Source: Chitinophagaceae bacterium (GTDB lineage: Bacteria; Bacteroidota; Bacteroidia; Chitinophagales; Chitinophagaceae). Taken from it: a stretch of DNA of 48,895 nucleotides. Of the stretch, positions 8,862 to 18,783 are shown piece by piece. Each line of letters starts with the position of its first letter. Within the stretch, counting starts at the first letter, position 1. Under the pieces are notes generated by a model. That model saw nothing but the letters and a program-made list of their open reading frames with translations, was not told where the DNA came from and searched no databases. The stretch is taken from positions 1-48,895 of the forward strand of contig CANFLL010000024.1 in NCBI GenBank assembly GCA_947447825.1. Direction: 5' to 3'. The translations under genes and the position numbers were made by a program.

Positions 8862-11800
8862 TTAATTCCCAAAAAACTTCAATGCCTCTACTATGGTTGT
8901 CACCAACTTGGGTGTAAATGCCTTGAAGAAATCTGAGTTTATCAATGTCAAATCCTTTTTATCCTGGTTGATGTATTCGGGCGTCTTGTCCATCATGAAC
9001 CCGTACGTATCATTGACCAATACACTATTTGCCTCCATTATTTTCTTCACGCGTTGATTGAGTAGGTTTATTTTATCGTTATTCAAGTCACCAAACCAAG
9101 CAGTAGGTAATGGTGCCTGTGTGCCCCACATTAGTTTTGCGCCAGTATTCTTTAGAGTAGTAACAAGGGTTGCAATCTCGCTTTCAAAATTCTTTAAACC
9201 AGCTTCAGAGAAATCTGTAACGCCATCATAACCGATGGATAAATAGATGACATCATACTTAGTGCCGCCCAATGCACTCTCCACATTACTATTAAATGCC
9301 TTGGGATTATTGACTGAAACACCAGAATAGGATACATTGCCGAAGCCCGTTAGCTTTTTAATAATTTCTGGGGCAACTGCCAACATCCTACTATCCGTTA
9401 ATAATAAAATCTTACGTTGTTTACCATCCGAACTTCCCCCCATATCATACAATACCGAAGGCAGACTATCCAATGGTTTCAAACGAGCCAATTGTTGTTC
9501 CACCTTTGCCAATCTTAGTTTTTGGTCTGCTGCTGCGGTGAAATCAAATACATCTTTTTTATCAGGGAAATATGTAGTCCCTCCAACTGAACACTCCCAG
9601 TTGGTGAGAATATGATTGGCAATGGTCAATCCTTTTTCGCCACCATTTATCAAATCCAATTGGCAAAGCAAATACTCGCCCTTGCCTTGTTTTACAGTTG
9701 CCAACACAGGGTCACGGTTCAAGTACCACATTGCTTGGCGCATGTCTTTTCCTTCATTAATATATTCTGCACCAAAAGGAGGCACGCTCCAATCATTTCG
9801 CCAATTGCTTACCAATATTTTAAAACTATCATTAACCGAAACAGGTGAAATGCCTTTCATCTTAACCCCATAATCAAACATTGACTTACCATTCCAATTA
9901 AGGGTGATGTTTGATAAGCCAGACAAGAATGGATCATAGTTAGGTTCAAATGGTTGAGGAATAACTACACTATCATAATATTCCACACCTTTTTTTGGAG
10001 TGCTTCTTAAAGTCCAACTTGTAGCGGCTTTTACACAACCCGCCTTTTCATTTAAGAAAGGTTTAGTGATAGTTAAGCTATCCCCAATTAGCTTTTTGTA
10101 GCTGTCAATCGTTTTATCAGTAATCTGATAAACTAACACCTTTCCTCCATTTGCTTGAAAAGATTTGAGTGCTTTTACTTCTTCATCAGTTAATGAATGT
10201 GTTCTTGCATCTAAGAAAAGAACTTGAGCTTTTTGAAGACTGCTTAAATTTAAAGTCAGAATTGTTTCCGCTTTATTTTTAGCTTTATTAATTAAGTCTA
10301 CATAGTCAGACTCTCCATAAATAACTGTTGCATTTAGTTTAATGGAAGGCTTGTAATTTGCGGCAGCCTCAATCAGATTATGTAATAACCAACCTGCAAC
10401 TGGTTCTTTATCTATTGATTCAACAATTCTTAAACTTGTTACCCACCAACAACCATTGCCTTTGTATCCTTCTAATAAGGCACTTGATTTTCCATCTTTA
10501 TCTCCAGAAATAAGTTCTCTTGTATTTACATTGCCAATTGGCTTTTTTAAGCCTCCAAATTCATTACCCCCATTCCAAAAAGTAAGTTCTTGTTGTCCTA
10601 TTCCTTTCAATAATTTATAATTCGCACCGTTTACAAATAAGCGGGCAGAACTTTTTTGAATACCTTCTTTTTTAAACTGAACTAATGTGTGACTATCTGC
10701 AATAAACTGATTGGCATTTTTAGGAAGTTCATTTCCATTAACCAATATCATATCTACATCTCTAACTTTTTTTAAGTCACTAGGTAGTTTTATAAATGGC
10801 AACTTAACTTTAGTTAGTAGATTTATCAATCCCCCTTCTTCATCAATTACTCCAATCTTCTTTCCATTCATACCCAATAACGAGGCTGATAGTCTTGGAT
10901 AGATATGTCCTTCCCGAACATCTTTATAACCTGCTTTGCCTTGATACCAAAATTCGCGAACTATATGAATTGGAGTCGCTGTATTTACCGAAGGAATAGT
11001 AAAACTCCACTCTACATCCCTCAACATCGTTCCAGGTTGTAGGCTTTGTTTTTTGATGGTTTCGGATAATACCTTGCCTTCGGGAGTTTCTATCTTGCAA
11101 TGAATTTCATCTACAAAACGCAAATCATCATACTGCAACAAAGGGGTTTTGATAATGGTATTCTCTCCTCCAAAGAAAGAAAAATTCTTACTATCATACG
11201 GAAAACGCACCCATTTCATATCCTCGGCAAAGATGTAATAGCCCGGATTAGGTTCATAAACAGGTAAGGTAGAATCCCAGATATTTACCGGCGTGGCACA
11301 AGGTAAAACTTGTCTTGGTTTTACACCGGGGCCTTCCAACGTTTTATAAACAGGGGCAATGCCACGATAGCGATTGTAGGGCTGCCAACGGAAAAACACA
11401 CAACCAAAATCCCAAGGACTCACGGCATTTACACGATGCAAACTGCCATCAAATGTTTTGCCTTCTCTTATTAAATCGAAAGCATATTTTATCTCATTAT
11501 TTCCATCGCGGTAGATGCCTGTTGCATAATCTTGCGCAATTACTTCGTAGCCAGCAGTACCATTACCTAATGGACGATTGGGTTGCCACACTTCGCCACA
11601 TTCATCCCATATCATTGGTTTCTTAGGCCCAAATTGTTCCCACTCCGTAAAAACAGAATCGGTGTTATAGTGGTGACCAATAATATCACCGTGGGTAGAA
11701 AACGCACTAAAGTCGGAGGCTAAAGCAGGACGGGTCTTATCAATAGAATGTGCTTTATTAATCAACCAAGGCTTTTCGCCGCCACCTTGCCAACGCAATT

Positions 11801-13028
11801 CATTCGATACACTCCATGTAAAAATGGAGGGATGATTGATGAGGTTCTTCATCATATCGCCCAAATGCTTTTCTGCAAACACCGTATCGGCAGCCACTTT
11901 AAAGTGAAAGGCAGGTTCAGCTTCTAACAAGAAACCTTCTTCGTCTGCTACTTCATATAAAATTTTATGTTTAGGATAAACGTGCAAACGCATAAAATTT
12001 ACACCCATCTTTTTCAACTCCCTAAACCATGTTTTAAAGTATTCTCTTGATGCTACTATATCCCCCAAGTAATGTTCGCCATGTCCACGCAAATACAATA
12101 ACCTTCCATTCATGTATAGTTTTGCATCGCCCCAAGTAATTTCTCTAAAGCCAAATCTTTCCTTCTGCCAATCAATCACCTTACCTTCTTTAGTAAATAA
12201 AACCGTGTTGAAATGATATAAATAAGGATCGTGCGGAAACCATAAATGTGGATTTTCCCAAGGAGCGTTTATGGTGATAGTCTGCGTAGTTTTAGCTTCG
12301 AGCGTTTGTGTGCCACCATCAATTGTTTTTACCACTTTACCTGCGGCATCGGTGATGAAATATTTAATAATGAAAGTCTGTTTGGTATCGGTTGTATTAT
12401 TAATGGGCACATCACATTCAATATTCTTATTAGCAAAGGAAGTCCTCACCACAACTCCTTGTTCTACAAATACATCGGGCAAAGCAAGTAAGGATATATC
12501 ATCCCAAATACCTTTACTACCCATACTTTCTCCACCACTCAATCTGGTAGCTTCGTCCTCTACTCTTACTTGTAGTTTATGATTCCCAATGGATAAGTTT
12601 TTACCTAAATCAAAGTTTCTAGCACTGTAACCATCATGAATGGTGTCGAAGGTCTTTCCTTCAAAGAGTACTGAATAGTTCTGAAAGCATCCATCAACAT
12701 GCAAGCGTAGATTCTTTGTTTTCAAAGCATCAGTCACCAATAAACTTCTTTCATACATCGCCCCCTTTGTCCACTTTCTTGGATAATTAAACGCATCCCA
12801 ATAAGGCTTTCCCCACTTGCCACCCCACACGTTGGTATAGCAACCAGGCACTTGAATTTGTGTTTGTTGATGGTCGTTATTACTGGTAAAATTCCACAAA
12901 CCATTCAGACATATTTCCTGTCTGGCAGGCTTAGTAGGGAAAGTATATTTTTCATTATTTGGCATAGATTGACTGAATGCCAACTGAAAAACGCAAGTAA
13001 CAAAGGCAGAGAGAAGAATTTTTTTCAT
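8862..13028 (-). CDS. Giant secreted GH2 hydrolase with GATase-like middle and degenerate SGNH tail
   Basis: About 1388 aa from the ATG at 13028-13026 (MKKILLSAF…, signal peptide ending FSQ). The open frame extends 6 codons further, but that leader spoils the signal peptide. Order: sugar-binding jelly roll (about 20-190), immunoglobulin-like domain (190-290), GH2 TIM barrel (290-600) with acid/base Glu410 in WSVSNELRW and nucleophile Glu476 in MIWDECGE. Then comes a long region with glutamine-amidotransferase/trimerisation-like beta-alpha segments (about 720-1170), and a final 180-aa SGNH-like domain. In the last domain the nucleophile block reads LLLTDSRM instead of GDS, and the DxxH block has become LINSDFF, so it is probably inactive. 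Typical GH2 enzymes are 600-1000 aa, so this one is unusually long. Likely a beta-galactosidase or beta-glucuronidase of the locus. Confidence 0.85.
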   Translation of the reverse strand: MKKILLSAFVTCVFQLAFSQSMPNNEKYTFPTKPARQEICLNGLWNFTSNNDHQQTQIQVPGCYTNVWGGKWGKPYWDAFNYPRKWTKGAMYERSLLVTDALKTKNLRLHVDGCFQNYSVLFEGKTFDTIHDGYSARNFDLGKNLSIGNHKLQVRVEDEATRLSGGESMGSKGIWDDISLLALPDVFVEQGVVVRTSFANKNIECDVPINNTTDTKQTFIIKYFITDAAGKVVKTIDGGTQTLEAKTTQTITINAPWENPHLWFPHDPYLYHFNTVLFTKEGKVIDWQKERFGFREITWGDAKLYMNGRLLYLRGHGEHYLGDIVASREYFKTWFRELKKMGVNFMRLHVYPKHKILYEVADEEGFLLEAEPAFHFKVAADTVFAEKHLGDMMKNLINHPSIFTWSVSNELRWQGGGEKPWLINKAHSIDKTRPALASDFSAFSTHGDIIGHHYNTDSVFTEWEQFGPKKPMIWDECGEVWQPNRPLGNGTAGYEVIAQDYATGIYRDGNNEIKYAFDLIREGKTFDGSLHRVNAVSPWDFGCVFFRWQPYNRYRGIAPVYKTLEGPGVKPRQVLPCATPVNIWDSTLPVYEPNPGYYIFAEDMKWVRFPYDSKNFSFFGGENTIIKTPLLQYDDLRFVDEIHCKIETPEGKVLSETIKKQSLQPGTMLRDVEWSFTIPSVNTATPIHIVREFWYQGKAGYKDVREGHIYPRLSASLLGMNGKKIGVIDEEGGLINLLTKVKLPFIKLPSDLKKVRDVDMILVNGNELPKNANQFIADSHTLVQFKKEGIQKSSARLFVNGANYKLLKGIGQQELTFWNGGNEFGGLKKPIGNVNTRELISGDKDGKSSALLEGYKGNGCWWVTSLRIVESIDKEPVAGWLLHNLIEAAANYKPSIKLNATVIYGESDYVDLINKAKNKAETILTLNLSSLQKAQVLFLDARTHSLTDEEVKALKSFQANGGKVLVYQITDKTIDSYKKLIGDSLTITKPFLNEKAGCVKAATSWTLRSTPKKGVEYYDSVVIPQPFEPNYDPFLSGLSNITLNWNGKSMFDYGVKMKGISPVSVNDSFKILVSNWRNDWSVPPFGAEYINEGKDMRQAMWYLNRDPVLATVKQGKGEYLLCQLDLINGGEKGLTIANHILTNWECSVGGTTYFPDKKDVFDFTAAADQKLRLAKVEQQLARLKPLDSLPSVLYDMGGSSDGKQRKILLLTDSRMLAVAPEIIKKLTGFGNVSYSGVSVNNPKAFNSNVESALGGTKYDVIYLSIGYDGVTDFSEAGLKNFESEIATLVTTLKNTGAKLMWGTQAPLPTAWFGDLNNDKINLLNQRVKKIMEANSVLVNDTYGFMMDKTPEYINQDKKDLTLINSDFFKAFTPKLVTTIVEALKFFGN

Positions 13029-13040
13029 AATTATAAAATT

Positions 13041-13080
13041 TGCCACAAAGGCACAAAGACAGAAAGAAAAACTAAGTGTA
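13041..13080. repeat. Solo arm of the ACCACAAAG inverted-repeat family
   Basis: TGCCACAAAGGCACAAAGAC, about 12 nt upstream of the GH2 start, resembles one arm of the long inverted-repeat elements seen elsewhere in the window. The opposite arm is absent, so it may be a decayed copy. Confidence 0.45.
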
Positions 13081-13144
13081 CTTTCAGTAGGAAAATCCGC
13101 TTTTCAATCAACGAACCATCATTTTTTTGTATAAGACCGCCAAA

Positions 13145-13354
13145 TACTTCATCAGGAAAACGAAAAATATCATCAAGTAATTCAATTACTTCATTAAGTA
13201 AATGGTAAACTTCATCAAAAAATCCGGTTACTTCATTAAGTAAATCAAAAAAGTAATCAAGAAATCCATTTACTTGATCAAGAAAATGAAAAAATTCATC
13301 AAGAAATTAAATTACTTGATGAATAAAATGAAAAAAGTCATCAAGAAAATGACC
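13145..13354. repeat. 21-bp tandem array B (10 units)
   Basis: Ten units of exactly 21 bp, no indels. Core TACTTCATCAAGAAAATG. Units 3 and 5 contain the dyad TTACTT-CATT-AAGTAA and unit 7 the palindrome CTTGATCAAG. The array ends 3 nt from the stop codon of the sialate-type esterase gene (13358) and lies 116 nt upstream of the GH2 start. Together with the solo arm it accounts for nearly all of the 329-bp gap. Confidence 0.92.
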
Positions 13355-13357
13355 TTT

Positions 13358-14881
13358 TTATTCTACATCAGTCTTAAAAGATGAAGCAGGCAAACCTTCT
13401 ACATTAAATAAATTACCCTTTGCCAGATTAGTAAATCCAAATCTAACTGCCACTGGCTTATCAATGGCTGGATTAGAAACGATTACTTTATTGCCCTTAA
13501 TAACAGCGGAAGCATCAACAAATTTTTTGTCATCTCCTGCGATAGTAAAGCCAATAAGATCGCCATCTTTTGATAGTAAACCCTTTCCTGTATGATCAAA
13601 ACTTAACTCTATTGTATTTCCTTTTATTTCAAATGATTTATACAAAGGACCCGAATATTCTATCTTTTCATTGTAGGCTAAAGCTCTCGCGGCAGTAAAT
13701 AAACGGTTACCAACTGGTTGTTTAAAGGTGGGATGAATATCGGCACTATCTCCACAGTCAGTTGTAACAGCCATCGCCACATTTGAAACTTTCTTCAAAG
13801 TTAGGAATTGAGCCTCCCTAATCATGGGATCAGCACCCCTGAAAGGGGCAATTTGCACATAGAGAAACGGAAAATCACCTTGATTCCAACGGCTTCTCCA
13901 ATCAGTAATCATTATAGGAAACAGCGTCTGGTATTGTTTTCCACGACCACCATTGCTCTCCCCTTGATACCAGATAACACCTTTGATTGCATAAGGAATC
14001 AATGGATTTATCATTGCATTATACAACCCTCCTGCACCACCTATTGGATTGCGAGGAGGAGCAGGTTTAGGCGGGAAAGGCTTTTTTGCAGCTAAAGCCG
14101 CAAGGGTGTCTGCAGCATATTTAAGCATCAAAGAAGGTAAATCGCTTTTATATTTAGCCAAAGCATCAGGATAAGCTAATCTGGCTTTATCATATTGTTC
14201 GACCAGCACTTTTAGTTCTGGGTTAGCTTCTAGTGCAGCCTTAGCTGTCCAGTTTTCAGCAGGTGTACCACCAACAGACGAAAACAATAAACCAACAGGC
14301 ACTTGGTATTTTTTATATAATTCCCGAGCAAAGAAGAAACCAACAGCACTAAAATCTTTTACTGCTGAAGTATCACAAACCACCCATTTGGATTTGGCGT
14401 CAGCAAACGTTGTATCTGCTAAATTGGTTTTTATAAAATAATTGCGGGGTACAGAGAATTGGCGAATTTCGGGATAATTAGCACTAGCAGCTTCTTCTTT
14501 CCAGTTTACAATAGGTTTTTGTCCGCTTCGTAAACCAAGCTGTCGCTCCATGTTGCTTTGTCCGCTACAAACCCAAACTTCACCAACCAAAATATTTTGA
14601 ATCGTGACATTGTTTTGTCCGCTGATAATCATTTTATATGGACCACCGGCTTTTAAAGGTTTCAATTTAAGCATCCACTTACCTTCTTTAGCTACAGTGG
14701 ATTCAGTTTGCCCATTAAATTCAACCGTCACTTTTTCACCATCCTCGGCTGTACCCCAAACAGGAACCGTAACACCTCGCTGTAACACCATATTGTCGGA
14801 GAATAAACTGTTGGGCTTCACAACAGCAAAACTTTTGGCAAACATCATCACAAGAAAACTAAATACAAGACTTTTTTTCAT
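13358..14881 (-). CDS. Secreted sialate-O-acetylesterase-type esterase (SGNH)
   Basis: 507 aa. Signal peptide about 1-20. An N-terminal beta domain carries the family signature KPNSLFSDNMVLQRGVTVPVWG (22-43). The SGNH/SASA catalytic domain has nucleophile Ser109 in CSGQSNM, the block WYQGESNG at 304-311, and the Asp381/His383 pair in DSADIHP. A small C-terminal beta domain follows. Despite the name, such proteins in glycan loci act on O-acetyl groups of various polysaccharides, and here plant polysaccharide de-acetylation is likely. It has a close paralogue at 37162-38688 of the same length with all catalytic motifs conserved. It is the first gene of the left minus-strand cluster, with a 728-bp divergent gap upstream. 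Confidence 0.87.
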   Translation of the reverse strand: MKKSLVFSFLVMMFAKSFAVVKPNSLFSDNMVLQRGVTVPVWGTAEDGEKVTVEFNGQTESTVAKEGKWMLKLKPLKAGGPYKMIISGQNNVTIQNILVGEVWVCSGQSNMERQLGLRSGQKPIVNWKEEAASANYPEIRQFSVPRNYFIKTNLADTTFADAKSKWVVCDTSAVKDFSAVGFFFARELYKKYQVPVGLLFSSVGGTPAENWTAKAALEANPELKVLVEQYDKARLAYPDALAKYKSDLPSLMLKYAADTLAALAAKKPFPPKPAPPRNPIGGAGGLYNAMINPLIPYAIKGVIWYQGESNGGRGKQYQTLFPIMITDWRSRWNQGDFPFLYVQIAPFRGADPMIREAQFLTLKKVSNVAMAVTTDCGDSADIHPTFKQPVGNRLFTAARALAYNEKIEYSGPLYKSFEIKGNTIELSFDHTGKGLLSKDGDLIGFTIAGDDKKFVDASAVIKGNKVIVSNPAIDKPVAVRFGFTNLAKGNLFNVEGLPASSFKTDVE

Positions 14882-15262
14882 ATCGCTTTATTTTAATCAA
14901 GGTACTTTATTTATGAGCAAATTGCGTTGATTTGATATTCAATTACCCTTGCCTGCTAACAATACTTTTCTTGAAAAAATCAGTGTAGTATGGCAAAACA
15001 TGATTGACAAAATCAGGAACTGATTACACTTTATTCTGAAATAATCGTTCTCCTTCAACAAATCAATATTCATTGCAGCAAACAAGACTACCAAACAAAA
15101 TCAATAGTTTAAAGTTAATCCCCTACTAAAAGCCTTTTTTTACTACAATTGAAGCATGGAAACAAGTGTTTGCAACGTTCAAACCTAAAAGAAGGCAATA
15201 GCATTTACTCTTGCGCTATATTAATTAACTAAAAAAACTACTCGGCTCTATTTTGTTGAAGT
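14882..15262. other. Divergent intergenic region, left part
   Basis: No gene, terminator or recognisable RNA. This stretch must hold the promoter of the sialate-type esterase (minus strand) and perhaps signals for the plus cluster, but I found no clear TTTG / TAnnTTTG pair. It is AT-rich, ending at the start of repeat array C. Confidence 0.5.
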
Positions 15263-15409
15263 GACTCAGCCGTGAAAATGATTTACCCAACTGAGGGAAT
15301 GATTAATCCAACTGAGGGAATGACTGACCCAGCTGAGGGAATGATTTACTCAGCTGAGGGAATGACTGACTCAACTGAGGGAATGATTGACTCAACTGAG
15401 GGAATGGTG
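15263..15409. repeat. 21-bp tandem array C (7 units)
   Basis: Seven 21-bp units, the last six nearly identical. Core CAACTGAGGGAATGATT, or CAGCTGAGGGAATGATT in units 3-4. Each unit has CTC-N4-GAG or a near version; CTCAGCTGAG is a perfect palindrome. This is the only array in a divergent gap. It lies 200 bp upstream of the beta-helix gene start and about 380 bp upstream of the minus-strand esterase start. The 15410-15609 remainder is open in frame with the beta-helix gene but does not look coding. Confidence 0.92.
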
Positions 15410-15609
15410 CTCTTCAAATCAATTTGATAGCTTTTATGTTCGGCTTCCTCTATCATCTACTTGTCACAGAAAGCATAGATTTTGAGCAATTAGGACAAGT
15501 AAATGCCATACTGCAACAACTTTTGATAATGAGTAACAGTTATTTTTACGCATCTACTCTAAAAGAAGATGGGATACTGTTGAAGTATTCTCAAAAAAAT
15601 TGCTATACG

Positions 15610-18609
15610 ATGAAAAAAATAAGCTTTCTACAAGCTATCTCTTTACTCTTTTTGAGTGTAAGTGTTCATGCACAATCGCTTAATATATATGTTTCGCCAA
15701 ACGGAGCTTCCACTGGAAATGGCTTGAGTACGTCTGCCCCCGTTTCTCTTGCGAGGGCTAGGACCATTTTGAAATCTAGGACTAACAAAACCATTCCCTG
15801 CCACGTTTGGTTGATGGATGGCATTTACACTTATCTGGCTTTAGACTCTACCGATACTAGAACTGCCACCGCCCCTGTTACTTACCATTCTATCAATAGA
15901 CACAAAGCCATTTTTGAACCTATTACCCCTATCAATCCCACTGATTTACAGCCTATTCCAGATTCGATAAAGAACAGGATTGTAGATACCGCTGCCCGAA
16001 ATAAAGTAAAACAAGTGAGTCTTGCTAGTTATAATTTGAGCAATATGAAAGCTTGGCCTAAAACCTTTGTTTACCCTGTAAACATTAGTACCACTAGCAA
16101 CAGTAGACAGCAATGGCCAATAATTTACCAAAACACAACGCCTTTGCCCATGGCAAAATACCCTAATAACGATGTGATGCGAATGAAAAGGGTACTTACA
16201 AATGGATCGGGTGGCGTTAGTCCGGGTGGATCTTTTGTGTACAGAGACGACAGGGTAAAATATTGGGGGCAAGCCATTAAGGAAGGTTTATGGCTAAGAG
16301 GTAATTGGCGCGTGGATTGGCAGATGGACTTTGTGAAAACTGATTCAGTTTCGCTCACGGATAGCATCATTTATCAGAGTATTGGGGTGCAAGGAGGTAT
16401 TGGAAATAAATATGCTCGCCCTGCGGGAAATGGAAAAGAGCCATACATTGCCGTAAACCTTGTGGAAGAGATAGATACGGTGGGAGAATGGTGCATAAAC
16501 TTTGACACAAAGATGCTTTACCTATATCCGCCTGATACCGGCTCACTGAACATAAGCAGCAATAGTACCACTCAAAGCATTAAACTTGTTGGCGTAAACT
16601 ACACCAATTTTGAAGGAATAAAACTGGATGGAGGCTCGTCTGACGGAGTACTTTTAAGCAATTGTAACTATGTAACCCTTGCAGGAATGGAAATAACGCA
16701 TGTGGCAGGTTATGGTGTATTTATTACCAATGGCACCAATTGCACGGTGAGAAGTAATGACATTCACGATGTAGGGCAAGGTGGGGTATTTATGATTAAC
16801 AGCAATTTTTCTGCTGATCAATTAACCCTTACACCTTGCAACCACAAAGTAATTAATAACCATATTTACGATTATGCCAAAGATGTTTTTTTGTACTCTG
16901 CGGCGGTTGATACACGAAGTGTGATTGGGTGCTATGTTGCCTTTAATAAGATTCATGGATGTGAGCATGTGGGTGTTTTGTATGGTGGTAACAATAGCAA
17001 ATTTGAGTATAATGACATCTCGGATGTGGTAAGAACTTATACCGACATGGGTGCTTTTTATGGTTCGGAAAACCAGACTGAAAGAGGAAATACTTTTTAC
17101 AATAACTACATCCATGATATGAACTTTAAAGGCAGTGGTCTATACACTGATAATGGAACATCTGGGCAGTTATTTATAAATAATATTACGACCAATTGTT
17201 TGTATGGCTCACAAAACAACTTTGGTTATTCAAACAATTTCTACAGCAATATTTATTTCAATAACAGTAAGGTACAACATACTAATTCAACATACTTTTT
17301 GCCAGATACCAATAGAAATAACCTGACCAATTACACTAATCTTAAGAAAGTTTATGACGCCAGCATCGTATATCAACAGGCTTATCCCGACTTGGCAGAT
17401 TTGTTTCCTACAAGCAATAGCGCTTATACTTCTTTAATATGGCCACAACTAAAGGGCAATGTATTTATAGGCACATCGGTAGGAAATGCTTGTTTAAATG
17501 GCACTACAGATAAAAATCTGTTCAATACCAATGGAACTACAAATGCCACTTATGCGCAAACAGGAAACCCTTTTAAGAATTATGGATTGGTATTTCAGCA
17601 GACCCTACTAGCTAAAACATCTTTGTTTAAAACAGGCAACTCTAATCTGCTTGATAGTATTAAATCTACGGGTGTATTTGCTAAAACAACGAGTACCAAT
17701 TGGCATATTAGTAGGATTGGTTTATTTAAAGATTCTGTTTACAGACCATCGGTTAGCAATACTCAAACACCTGGTGTGTCTCCTTCATTCTCATTGATTG
17801 TAACAAACCGACATGGATTGATAGTTGGCGACACCTTGGATATTACCCTAACAATCAAAAACCCAAATATCAACAACAGTTATTCCTCAATCATTTTAAA
17901 AGATAAGGATACTTTATTGGGGTTACCATTGGTGCTGAAAAAAGCCAGTTTCGATTCGATAGTATTTACTGCTCAATGGAAAAACCCAAACATAGGCAGC
18001 CACTCTTTAGCGGCTCATTTGTTGGATAGTACTATTTGGGATTTTGCATCAAACCCTGTTGATTTTTCCATCACTTCTCCCCTACCAATTGCCATTAAAA
18101 GTTTTATGGCTACTCCGAAAGGTTGTGGTGCGGTACTATCGTGGGAAGTAGTAACTGACAATAAAGTACAATCATTTCAAATTCAGCAAGGAAATACAGA
18201 GGGAACATTTGCTATCGTGAAAGAATGTTCAAACAATACTAACAAGATTTATTTACCTCAAACCGAAGCCGAAATTTACTACAGACTTGTTGTTTTAATG
18301 GTAGATGGAACTAAAATCTATAGTCAAATAGCCAAGGTTCATACAGACTGCTTTGGCGAGGATGCAGTTGTTTTGTCCCCAAATCCAACCCAAATTGGAA
18401 CCGAAGCAAGGATAAATTATAACAACACCTCCTCGACAACTATTAAATCATCAATAGTTATTTACGATGCTATTGGGAAGACTGTTTTTAGGCAAAATAT
18501 CACCTGTCTAAAAGGAGCAAACACTTACCAATTACCGCCATTGCCTTCTGGCATGTACACCATCAAACTGCAACACAATGGAAAAGCAATTAAATGGCAA
18601 GTGCTTTAA
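15610..18609 (+). CDS. T9SS-secreted right-handed beta-helix protein (GH141/polysaccharide-lyase-like)
   Basis: 999 aa from the ATG at 15610, chosen because it opens a clean signal peptide (KKISFLQAISLLFLSVSVHAQ after Met). The frame runs 62 codons further upstream without resemblance to anything. The N-terminus IYVSPNGASTGNGLSTSAPVSL is the entry strand typical of parallel beta-helix enzymes. Helix repeats span about 330-600 (NCTVRSNDIHDVGQGG, FEYNDISDV, NNYIHDMNFKGSGLYTDNG). A CARDB/Ig-like domain follows, then a T9SS sorting domain in the last 80 aa (LSPNPTQIGTEARINY…). Beta-helix proteins with this opening include GH141 fucosidase/xylanase relatives and pectate-lyase-like enzymes; I cannot choose. 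The gene at 24570 is a relative without the sorting tail. Confidence 0.75.
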   Translation: MKKISFLQAISLLFLSVSVHAQSLNIYVSPNGASTGNGLSTSAPVSLARARTILKSRTNKTIPCHVWLMDGIYTYLALDSTDTRTATAPVTYHSINRHKAIFEPITPINPTDLQPIPDSIKNRIVDTAARNKVKQVSLASYNLSNMKAWPKTFVYPVNISTTSNSRQQWPIIYQNTTPLPMAKYPNNDVMRMKRVLTNGSGGVSPGGSFVYRDDRVKYWGQAIKEGLWLRGNWRVDWQMDFVKTDSVSLTDSIIYQSIGVQGGIGNKYARPAGNGKEPYIAVNLVEEIDTVGEWCINFDTKMLYLYPPDTGSLNISSNSTTQSIKLVGVNYTNFEGIKLDGGSSDGVLLSNCNYVTLAGMEITHVAGYGVFITNGTNCTVRSNDIHDVGQGGVFMINSNFSADQLTLTPCNHKVINNHIYDYAKDVFLYSAAVDTRSVIGCYVAFNKIHGCEHVGVLYGGNNSKFEYNDISDVVRTYTDMGAFYGSENQTERGNTFYNNYIHDMNFKGSGLYTDNGTSGQLFINNITTNCLYGSQNNFGYSNNFYSNIYFNNSKVQHTNSTYFLPDTNRNNLTNYTNLKKVYDASIVYQQAYPDLADLFPTSNSAYTSLIWPQLKGNVFIGTSVGNACLNGTTDKNLFNTNGTTNATYAQTGNPFKNYGLVFQQTLLAKTSLFKTGNSNLLDSIKSTGVFAKTTSTNWHISRIGLFKDSVYRPSVSNTQTPGVSPSFSLIVTNRHGLIVGDTLDITLTIKNPNINNSYSSIILKDKDTLLGLPLVLKKASFDSIVFTAQWKNPNIGSHSLAAHLLDSTIWDFASNPVDFSITSPLPIAIKSFMATPKGCGAVLSWEVVTDNKVQSFQIQQGNTEGTFAIVKECSNNTNKIYLPQTEAEIYYRLVVLMVDGTKIYSQIAKVHTDCFGEDAVVLSPNPTQIGTEARINYNNTSSTTIKSSIVIYDAIGKTVFRQNITCLKGANTYQLPPLPSGMYTIKLQHNGKAIKWQVL

Positions 18610-18783
18610 AATATTTTACAAAAGAATAATATCTAGTCTCTGCCTATTTATACATTTTTGTAGTTAGTGGCACATTGCAACAACCAACCAACCTTTTGGC
18701 TTACTGAAACTGATATGGAAATTTAAGTAGCATAATTTGCACGCTTTAGTTAAGATATCATTTCAAATTAAATTTTGCATGCC

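Noticed and set aside
15424-15609. 62-codon N-terminal extension of the beta-helix protein
   Set aside because: It would bury the signal peptide; no resemblance to a domain. The internal ATG at 15610 fits all other exported proteins here.
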